Below are positions 57,757-64,000 of a stretch of 64,000 nt of DNA, one piece after another (position 1 is the first letter of the stretch; every line of letters starts with the position of its first letter). The stretch spans positions 1 to 64,000 of the forward strand of contig JAJDYN010000004.1 of assembly GCA_022825135.1 (NCBI GenBank). Direction: 5' to 3'. The stretch comes from Gemmatimonadota bacterium. GTDB taxonomy: Bacteria > Gemmatimonadota > Gemmatimonadetes > Longimicrobiales > Gaopeijiaceae. Position numbers and translations under genes: made by a program. The notes under the pieces were generated by a model. That model had not been told where the DNA came from, ran no database searches, and saw only the letters and a list, made by a program, of their open reading frames with translations.

Positions 57757-58935
57757 ATGAACCCTTCCGCCTCGCGCCTTCTCCACGTCCGGAGCCCGCG
57801 ATCGCGCGTCCGCACCGGACCCGCGAGCCCTCTCCCGCTTGTCCTGCTGGCCGTTCCGCTCGCGCTCTCGTGCGCGCCCGCGGCCTCTGCGCAGACGCCC
57901 GAGCTGGTGTTCCTGTCCAACATCACCGGGACCTCCGACGGCGACCGCGCCCTCACCACCATCGAGGAGCAGACCGCGGCCACGCTGGATGCCCTGGGGG
58001 CGGAGCTCGCCGGGCACGGGCTCGGATACGAGGACGTCGTTGCCGTCAACGTCTTCCTCCGGGACACGCGTCATTTCCAGGGGATGAACGGGGTCTATCG
58101 CACCTATTTCACGGAGAATGCGCCCACGCGCGCGACCGTGAGGGCAGACCTGCCGGATGTGGGCGCGCTGATTCAGATCTCGGCGGTGGCCACCCCGGAC
58201 GACACCGAGGTCATTTCTCCGTCGGGGCTGCAGTCGCCGGCGCTGCCCTACTCGTGGGGGATCCGGGCGGGTGACGTCCTCTTCATCGCGGGCGCCACGA
58301 GCCGCGACCCCGACACCTACCAGCCGGTGCCGGGCGACGTGCAGGTGCAGACCCGGCGCGTTTTCGGCAACATCGGGATGATCCTCGAGGCGGCGGGCAT
58401 GGACTACGGGGATCTGGTCAGCTGCCAGGTCTTCCTCGACGACGTGCGTCTCTGGGGCGACATGAACGAGGCCTACCGCGAGTTCGTGACCGCGGACGAT
58501 CCCCCGGCCCGTGCAGCGGTGCGCGGCGGGCTCATGAATTCCGACTTCCTGGTCGAGATCCAGTGCGTCGCGGAGGCTTCCGACGCACGCGCGGTGGTTC
58601 GTCCCGCAGGACAGGGTCCGGGTCGGGCGCCGCTTTCGCCGGCGATCGACACGGGCGAGCGGCTGTGGCTGTCGGGGATGCTGGCGGCGGGCGAGGACAT
58701 TCCGGCGGAGACACGCAACACGCTGGACAGGTTGAATGCAACATTGGAAGCTGCCGAGTTGGATTTTTCCAACGTAGCCAACGTCTGGGTGTACCTCACG
58801 GACGTGCGCGACGCCGAAACGGTGCTGGAGGTTCTGGGCGAAGTGATGCCCGAGGGGGCCCCGGAGCCGACCGTGGCGGGGCTGCCGCTCGTGGGCCGCC
58901 TCGGCGTGGAGATCCAGATGATGGCGGTCCGCTGA
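57757..58935 (+). CDS. Exported protein with three tandem RidA (YjgF) domains
   Basis: The 392-residue protein starts at 57757 with CGGAGGT upstream and has a signal peptide ending ALSCAPAASAQT. Three RidA folds follow, at about residues 48-155, 165-275 and 285-392, each with a VFLxD/VYLTD strand and a VEIQ-type end (TRATVRADLPDVGALIQISA; RAAVRGGLMNSDFLVEIQCV). The active-site arginine of RidA (ARxxV) is present in domains 1 and 2 but absent from domain 3 (PEPTVAGLPLVG). RidA removes reactive enamines in the cytoplasm; an exported triple version probably does something else. Two genes follow at one-base and negative spacing. Confidence 0.85.
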   Translation: MNPSASRLLHVRSPRSRVRTGPASPLPLVLLAVPLALSCAPAASAQTPELVFLSNITGTSDGDRALTTIEEQTAATLDALGAELAGHGLGYEDVVAVNVFLRDTRHFQGMNGVYRTYFTENAPTRATVRADLPDVGALIQISAVATPDDTEVISPSGLQSPALPYSWGIRAGDVLFIAGATSRDPDTYQPVPGDVQVQTRRVFGNIGMILEAAGMDYGDLVSCQVFLDDVRLWGDMNEAYREFVTADDPPARAAVRGGLMNSDFLVEIQCVAEASDARAVVRPAGQGPGRAPLSPAIDTGERLWLSGMLAAGEDIPAETRNTLDRLNATLEAAELDFSNVANVWVYLTDVRDAETVLEVLGEVMPEGAPEPTVAGLPLVGRLGVEIQMMAVR

Positions 58936-58936
58936 C

Positions 58937-59911
58937 ATGGGCATGAAGCCGAAGCCGCTCAGCGTGGCGTTGCTGGGCACCGGGCGCATCTCCGAGACCC
59001 AGTTGGCGCCGGCTCTGGCCTCGGCTTCAGGGCTTCGTCTGTGGAGCGTGCTGAGCCGGGACCGCGGGCGGGCCGCCGACTTTGCGCGACGCCATCGGGC
59101 GAGGTCGCGGGAGCCGGGGTACGACCGCCTGGGTGAAATGCTGGCCGATCCGGGGCTCGACGCCGTGCTGATCGCGACGCCGGACGCCCTGCACGCCGAC
59201 CAGGCGCTGGCGGCCATCGCGGCGGGCAAGCACGTCTTCGTGGAGAAGCCGATGGTGACCTCCTCGGCTGACGGAGGGCGCGTGCTGGAGGCCGCCGAGG
59301 CCGCCGGCGTCACCGTGGGGGTCGCCTACCACCTGCGCTGGCACGGGGGCCACCGCGCCATGGAGCGTCTCGTCAGGGGAGGGGCGCTCGGGGAACTCCG
59401 GCACATGCGTGTGCAGTGGACCTGGCCCGCCCCCGACGACTCCAACTGGCGCGCGGGGTCGGATGTGGGCCGCTGGTGGAGTCTCGCCGGGGTGGGCACC
59501 CACTGCCTGGACATGATCCGCTGGTTCATGGTGCCGGGCTGCGGCGAGGTCGTGGAGGTGCGCTCCACGACGAGCAACGCGGTGTGGGGCGGGCCCCGCG
59601 ACGAGACAGCCCTGGTGGCACTGACCTTCGAGTCGGGCGCCACCGCGGAGTTCTGCTCCTCGGTGCAGTTCGAGTCGCCCTCGCGCGTCGAGGTCTACGG
59701 CGATCAGGGATACGTCATCGGCAACCACACCCTGGGGCCGCGGGGCGCGGGCACGGTCTTCACCAGGGCCGGGATGGTGCCCTACGTGGTCCAGAACCCC
59801 TACGTGGGCGAGCTGGCGGACTTCGCCGCGGCGGTGCGCAACGGCCGCCCCCCGGCGGTCGACGCGCGCGAGGGCCTCCGAAACGTGGAACTGCTGGAGG
59901 AGATCAAGTGA
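58937..59911 (+). CDS. Gfo/Idh/MocA family oxidoreductase
   Basis: The 324-residue enzyme has an N-terminal Rossmann fold (LSVALLGTGRISETQLAPAL), the EKP motif in GKHVFVEKPMVTSSADGGRV, and a C-terminal sheet with the substrate-side GTHCLDMIRWFMVPGCGEV. It oxidises or isomerises sugar or cyclitol derivatives using NAD(P). The gene starts one base after the RidA-protein stop and its stop overlaps the next ATG (TGATG). It is therefore the middle of a tightly coupled three-gene operon. Confidence 0.88.
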   Translation: MGMKPKPLSVALLGTGRISETQLAPALASASGLRLWSVLSRDRGRAADFARRHRARSREPGYDRLGEMLADPGLDAVLIATPDALHADQALAAIAAGKHVFVEKPMVTSSADGGRVLEAAEAAGVTVGVAYHLRWHGGHRAMERLVRGGALGELRHMRVQWTWPAPDDSNWRAGSDVGRWWSLAGVGTHCLDMIRWFMVPGCGEVVEVRSTTSNAVWGGPRDETALVALTFESGATAEFCSSVQFESPSRVEVYGDQGYVIGNHTLGPRGAGTVFTRAGMVPYVVQNPYVGELADFAAAVRNGRPPAVDAREGLRNVELLEEIK

Positions 59912-61479
59912 TGGCTCGACGATCGTTCACCTCGGCTGCGGCCCTTGCCGCCGCCCTGGCCGCCACTGCCTGCGAAGCCCCCGCCCCCGCCCCCATCGAC
60001 GTGGTGGAAGCCACCATCGCCGGGGTGCAGGAGGCCATCTTCTCCGGCGCGACCACCTGCCGCCTGGTGGTCGAGGCCCACCTCGACCGCATCGAGGCCT
60101 ACGACGACCGCATCAACGCGATCACCGTGGTGAACCCCGCCGCCCTCGACCGCGCCGACGAGCTGGACGCGGCGCTGGCCGCCGGCGAGGAGCCGGACCC
60201 CCTCTTCTGCGTGCCCGTCCTGGTAAAGGACAACTTCGACACCCACGACATGGTGACCACGGCGGGCTCGATCGGCCTCGCCGCGAGCGTGCCGCCCGAC
60301 GACGCCTTCATGGTGCGCCGCATCCGCGAGGAGGGCGCCATCGTGGTGGCCAAGACCAACATGGCCGAGTGGGCCTTCAGCCCGCGCCAGTCGGTGAGTT
60401 CGTCGTTCGACACCACCCGCAACGCCTACGCGCTGGACCGCGTTCCAGCCGGCTCGAGCGGGGGCACCGCCTCGGGGGTCGCGGCCAGCTTCGGCCTGAT
60501 CGGGCTCGGCAGCGATACCGGCAACTCCATTCGCGGCCCCTCCTCGCGCCTGGCGCTGGTCGGCATCCGCTCGACTATCGGCCTCACCAGCCGGGACGGC
60601 GTGGTGCCGCTCGCCTTCGACCGCGACATCGCCGGTCCCATGGGCCGCACCGTGGAGGACGTGGCCCGGCTCTTCAACGTGGTGGCGGGCTACGACCCGG
60701 CCGATCCCTACACCGAGGCGGGAAGGGGGCGTCAGGAGGACGACTACACCTCGTTCCTCGACCCGAACGGCCTCGAGGGTGCGCGCATCGGGGTCCTGCG
60801 GGCCCTGGTCGACACCGAGGGCGCGGACGAGGAGGTCGTCGCCGTCTTCGAGACCGCCCTGGAGGAACTGGCCGGGCTCGGCGCCGAGATCGTCGACCCG
60901 CTCGGCTTCGACCTGCAGGCGCAGCTGGAGCGCGAGGGCATGTCGTGCCGCCGCTTCCGCTACGACATGCATGTCTACCTGCGGTCGCTGGGAGACGCGG
61001 CCCCGTTCACCGACGTGCTGGCGGTGCTCGAAACCGGCGAGTTCGGGGGCGACGCGGAGAGCGGTCTGCGCCGTTCGGAGGGCATGCCGCTGGACGTCCC
61101 GCCGGCCGAGTGGGATCCGCCCTGCCCGGACTACCTCGACAACGAGCAGCGGCAGGGCTACCTGGCCGACCTGACCGAGGCGATGGATGCCGCCGGGGTG
61201 GACGCCGTCGTCTATCCCACCTGGCTGAGCCCGCCCGCGCACATCGAACGCGGCAACGAGGAATACAGCGGCGACAACAGCCAGCGGGTCGCGCCCGCCA
61301 CCGGGATGCCTGCCATCACGGTGCCCATGGGGTTCACCGGGGGCACGCACCCCGCGGGACTGCAGATTCTGGCACGCCCGTACGACGAGGGCCTGCTCTT
61401 CCGCCTCGCATACGCGTACGAGCAGGGGACGCGCCATCGGCGCCCGCCCCCGGGATTCCCGGATCTTGGCGGTTCTTGA
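59911..61479 (+). CDS. Amidase-signature lipoprotein
   Basis: The 522-residue protein starts at 59911, inside the previous stop, with GGAGGAGA upstream. A lipoprotein signal ends AALAATAC. The amidase-signature Lys is in VPVLVKDNFDTHDMVT, the cis-Ser in PAGSSGGTASGVAAS and the nucleophile Ser in GSDTGNSIRGPSSRLALVG. It hydrolyses amides at the cell surface. Together with the RidA-like and Gfo/Idh genes it may process imported or secreted amide-linked compounds. Phd and PIN toxin-antitoxin genes follow. Confidence 0.9.
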   Translation: MARRSFTSAAALAAALAATACEAPAPAPIDVVEATIAGVQEAIFSGATTCRLVVEAHLDRIEAYDDRINAITVVNPAALDRADELDAALAAGEEPDPLFCVPVLVKDNFDTHDMVTTAGSIGLAASVPPDDAFMVRRIREEGAIVVAKTNMAEWAFSPRQSVSSSFDTTRNAYALDRVPAGSSGGTASGVAASFGLIGLGSDTGNSIRGPSSRLALVGIRSTIGLTSRDGVVPLAFDRDIAGPMGRTVEDVARLFNVVAGYDPADPYTEAGRGRQEDDYTSFLDPNGLEGARIGVLRALVDTEGADEEVVAVFETALEELAGLGAEIVDPLGFDLQAQLEREGMSCRRFRYDMHVYLRSLGDAAPFTDVLAVLETGEFGGDAESGLRRSEGMPLDVPPAEWDPPCPDYLDNEQRQGYLADLTEAMDAAGVDAVVYPTWLSPPAHIERGNEEYSGDNSQRVAPATGMPAITVPMGFTGGTHPAGLQILARPYDEGLLFRLAYAYEQGTRHRRPPPGFPDLGGS

Positions 61480-61544
61480 CCGAGGCGGAATCGCAGATTA
61501 GTCATGACTATGACTAACCAATACGCGCACGCGGAGGAGGGGTA

Positions 61545-61778
61545 ATGGTGGCCGTTAACGTGCACGAAGCCAAAACGCATCTGTCCCGGCTGCTGGCGAG
61601 GGTGGAAGAGGGCGAGGAAGTCGTGATTGCGCGAAATGGCAAGCCGGTCGCCAGGCTCGTTGCGCACCGGAGCGGCAAGGGTAGACGACGCTTCGGCGCC
61701 CTTCGGGGGCGGCTCGTCGTTGACGACCGCTTCTTCGATCCCCTGCCGGAGTCCGAGTTGGCGTCGTGGGAGTCCTGA
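61545..61778 (+). CDS. Phd/YefM-type antitoxin
   Basis: The 77-residue protein has the Phd fold start VNVHEAKTHLSRLLARVEEG followed by EEVVIARNGKPVARLVAH. Its C-terminal arm (VVDDRFFDPLPESELASW) would wrap the toxin. It lies 6 bp upstream of a PIN toxin gene. The spacer before it contains ATGACTATGACT-type direct repeats that may be its operator. Confidence 0.88.
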   Translation: MVAVNVHEAKTHLSRLLARVEEGEEVVIARNGKPVARLVAHRSGKGRRRFGALRGRLVVDDRFFDPLPESELASWES

Positions 61779-61784
61779 GGACCC

Positions 61785-62171
61785 TTGCGGATTCTCCTTG
61801 ATACGCACGCGTTCCTGTGGTGGCTTGCCGGGAGCGACAGGTTGTCCGAGACCGCGCGGATCGCGGTCGCCGAGCCGGCGAACGCCATCCTGGTAAGCGC
61901 CGCGTCGGCCTGGGAGATTACCACCAAGCACCGCCTGGGCCGGCTGCCCGGAGCGGATATCGTCGCGGGCGATGTCCAGGCATGCATCGAGGACCAGGGC
62001 TTTCAGCAGCTCCCCATCACTGTTGCACACGCGGAGCGCGCGGGGAGACTTCCTGGTCTCCACCGCGACCCGTTCGACCGCATGTTGATTGCCCAGTCTC
62101 TCGCGCACGACCTCCCGCTCGTTTCCATCGAGTCGCTGTTCGACGGATATGGCATCCGCCGCATCTGGTAG
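61785..62171 (+). CDS. PIN-domain VapC-type toxin
   Basis: The 128-residue protein uses a TTG start (61785). PIN acidic residues lie in LLDTHAFLWWLAG, SAWEITTKHRLGRL and HRDPFDRMLIAQS. It is a probable ribonuclease inhibited by the Phd-type partner directly upstream. The hybrid Phd/PIN pairing is common. The PIN domain is full length. Confidence 0.88.
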   Translation: MRILLDTHAFLWWLAGSDRLSETARIAVAEPANAILVSAASAWEITTKHRLGRLPGADIVAGDVQACIEDQGFQQLPITVAHAERAGRLPGLHRDPFDRMLIAQSLAHDLPLVSIESLFDGYGIRRIW

Positions 62172-62212
62172 CGGCGCCCACTGCGGTGTGGCACGGCTGA
62201 GGTGAGCGCAGG

Positions 62213-64000
62213 ATGATCCGCCGCGTCCTCGAGCGCACCTTCGGCTACTCCGACTTCCGGGGGCAGCAGGAGGAGATCATCCGCCACATGGTGGACGGGG
62301 GCGACTGCCTGGTGCTCATGCCCACGGGCGGCGGCAAATCCCTCTGCTACCAGATTCCCGGCATGGTGCGGGAAGGGACCGGGGTGGTGGTCTCGCCCCT
62401 CATCGCCCTCATGCGCGACCAGGTGGAGGCGCTGCTCCAGCTGGGCGTGCGCGCGGCCTGCCTCAACTCCTCCCTCTCCTACCGGGAGGTGCTGGACGCG
62501 GAAGCCGCCGTGCGTGCCGGGCAGCTGGATCTGCTTTACGTCGCCCCCGAACGCCTTCTCGGCGAGCGCACGCTGAACCTCCTGGCCCAGGCCCGCCTGT
62601 CCCTTTTCGCCATCGACGAGGCGCACTGCGTGTCGCAGTGGGGACACGATTTTCGCCCCGAATACCTCCAGCTCTCCGCCCTGCGCGAGCACTTTCCCGA
62701 CGTGCCCCGCATCGCGCTCACCGCCACCGCGGACGAGCTCACCCGGCGCGAGATCGTCGACCGCCTCGGACTCCGCGGCGCTCCCGTCTTCGTGAGCGGC
62801 TTCGACCGCCCCAACATCCGCTACAGCGTCGTCCCGAAGAACAATGCGCACGCCCAGTTCCGTCGTTTCCTCGACCGGCATCACCGGGGCGACGCGGGCA
62901 TCGTCTACTGCCTGTCGCGCAAGAAGGTGGACGCCACCGCGGAATGGCTTCAGGACGAGGGAGTCGACGCCCTCCCCTACCACGCGGGGCTCGGGGCCGC
63001 CGAGCGCCGCCGCAACCAGGACCGCTTCCAGCGCGAGGAGGGCGTGGTCATGGTGGCGACCATCGCCTTCGGCATGGGCATCGACAAGTCCAACGTCCGC
63101 TTCGTGGCCCATCTCGATCTGCCGAAGAGCATCGAGGCCTACTACCAGGAGACGGGCCGCGCGGGACGCGACGGGCTCCCGGCCAGCGCGTGGATGGTGT
63201 ACGGGCTGCAGGAGGTCGTGACCCTGCGCAACATGGTGGAGGGATCGGACGCCGGCGAGGCGCGCAAGCGGCTGGAGGTGCGCAAGCTCGATGCGATGCT
63301 GGGCTACTGCGAGCTCACCACCTGCCGCCGCCAGACCGTGCTCGCCTATTTCGGCGAGACCATGCCCGAGCCCTGCGGCAACTGCGACAACTGCCTGACG
63401 CCGGTCGATACCTGGGATGCGACCGAGGCGTCCCAGAAGGCCATGTCGTGCGTGTATCGCACCGGTCAGCGCTTCGGCGCCGCGTATCTCATCGATGTCC
63501 TGCGGGGCAGGGAAACGGACCGCATCCGGCGCTTCGGGCACGACCGCCTTCCGACCCATGGGGTTGGCGCCGACCTGGGTCCCTACGAATGGCGCTCGGT
63601 GTTCCGCCAGCTGGTCGCCCGCGGCCTCCTCTGGGTCGACATGGAGGGATTCGGCTCGATCCGGCTCACGGACGAGAGCTGGCCGGTGCTGCGGGGCGAG
63701 ACGCCGGTGCACATGCGCCGGGACGTGCGTCCGCCGGCTGCCGCGCGCAAGCGCAAACCCCGCGCCGAGCAGCCACCCCCGGATCCCGCGACATGGGATG
63801 AGGGGCTGTGGGAGGCGCTGCGCGCCCATCGGCTGGAGCTCGCGCGGGCGCAGGGCGTGCCGCCGTACGTCATCTTCCACGACGCCACCCTGCGCGAGAT
63901 GGTGGAGCGCCGGCCGGGCACGCCGGAGGAGCTGGCCGGCATTACGGGGGTGGGCGAAACCAAGCTGGAACGTTACGGTGAAGACTTCCTGGGCGTGATC
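62213..64000 (+). CDS. recQ: RecQ family ATP-dependent DNA helicase, cut by window edge
   Basis: The open frame runs 596 codons from an ATG at 62213 (GAGGTGA upstream) to the window edge. Helicase motifs are [14 protein letters not shown] (motif I), [20 protein letters not shown] (II), ALTATAD (III), [20 protein letters not shown] (V) and [12 protein letters not shown] (VI). The zinc-binding cysteines of the RQC domain are in [19 protein letters not shown] and PCGNCDNC, followed by a winged helix and the start of an HRDC domain ([20 protein letters not shown]). It unwinds DNA 3'-5' in recombination and repair. Only the end of the HRDC part is missing. Confidence 0.92.
   Translation, partial: MIRRVLERTFGYSDFRGQQEEIIRHMVDGGDCLVLMPTGGGKSLCYQIPGMVREGTGVVVSPLIALMRDQVEALLQLGVRAACLNSSLSYREVLDAEAAVRAGQLDLLYVAPERLLGERTLNLLAQARLSLFAIDEAHCVSQWGHDFRPEYLQLSALREHFPDVPRIALTATADELTRREIVDRLGLRGAPVFVSGFDRPNIRYSVVPKNNAHAQFRRFLDRHHRGDAGIVYCLSRKKVDATAEWLQDEGVDALPYHAGLGAAERRRNQDRFQREEGVVMVATIAFGMGIDKSNVRFVAHLDLPKSIEAYYQETGRAGRDGLPASAWMVYGLQEVVTLRNMVEGSDAGEARKRLEVRKLDAMLGYCELTTCRRQTVLAYFGETMPEPCGNCDNCLTPVDTWDATEASQKAMSCVYRTGQRFGAAYLIDVLRGRETDRIRRFGHDRLPTHGVGADLGPYEWRSVFRQLVARGLLWVDMEGFGSIRLTDESWPVLRGETPVHMRRDVRPPAAARKRKPRAEQPPPDPATWDEGLWEALRAHRLELARAQGVPPYVIFHDATLREMVERRPGTPEELAGITGVGETKLERYGEDFLGVI

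Noticed and set aside
1-64000. CRISPR arrays or cas genes
   Set aside because: The short direct repeats (11305, 18421, 47522, 50390) have no unique spacers of regular length, and no Cas protein was seen.

Overview
The window is high-GC DNA with dense coding on both strands. It has Shine-Dalgarno sites of the GGAGG type and many exported proteins: lipoproteins, a Tat substrate and outer-membrane barrels. The protein repertoire (a DUF5916/CBM9-like outer-membrane protein, a VPS10/BNR-repeat protein, a D-aminoacylase-like amidohydrolase, S9 and CocE-type hydrolases, a secreted RidA protein, solute-carrier-23 permeases and an Npt-type nucleotide transporter) looks like a Gemmatimonadota chromosome or metagenome contig. 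That assignment is inference; no rRNA or other marker RNA was seen.

Layout. 0-16.3 kb: a partial IS3-type transposase at the left edge, then exported catabolic genes (D-aminoacylase-like lipoprotein, barrels, CocE/NonD hydrolase), a permease fused to a degenerate HATPase domain, an XRE/ImmA-like regulator with an altered metal site, a cytochrome P450 and a BNR-repeat protein. 16.4-21.4 kb: an AlbA_2/HATPase protein with two overlapping small genes, a scar of gene fragments, a DUF4143 ATPase, a TumE/TumA-type toxin-antitoxin pair and a small barrel. 21.5-36.7 kb: after a sarcosine-oxidase-like gene comes an accessory defence/mobility island. It holds an Mrr-like nuclease joined out of frame to an MmeI-like restriction-methyltransferase, a tyrosine integrase, a DnaQ-like exonuclease with a C-terminal membrane anchor, a BrnA-like antitoxin, a translationally coupled pair of a DUF4143 ATPase and a 1189-residue NACHT-type NTPase with a C-terminal PD-(D/E)xK motif, a YdeI-like protein and a third DUF4143 ATPase. 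Each of the three DUF4143 ATPases has a palindrome at or just upstream of its start codon.

36.7-47.0 kb: a Tat-exported amidase, then four co-directional genes that look like a sterol/steroid-tailoring cluster: a Rieske oxygenase, a P450 carrying an N-terminal GPP34 (GOLPH3-like) domain, a 3-beta-HSD-like SDR and a steroid 5-alpha-reductase-family enzyme. An RND efflux pump follows, convergent. 47-64 kb: a repeat-rich spacer, a spondin/Ig-like lipoprotein, a DUF433/DUF5615 pair, a barrel, the second copy of the permease-HATPase fusion, an S9 peptidase, a geranylgeranyl-reductase-like flavoprotein, an Npt-type transporter, a secreted triple-RidA protein with an oxidoreductase and an amidase lipoprotein, a Phd/VapC pair and RecQ (cut by the right edge).

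The two strongest candidates for something undescribed are the GPP34-P450 sterol-type cluster (38.7-43.9 kb) and the palindrome-controlled DUF4143 ATPase plus NACHT-nuclease operon (30.1-35.0 kb). Two copies of a terminal-inverted-repeat intergenic element (11.4 and 47.4 kb) are a third observation worth following.
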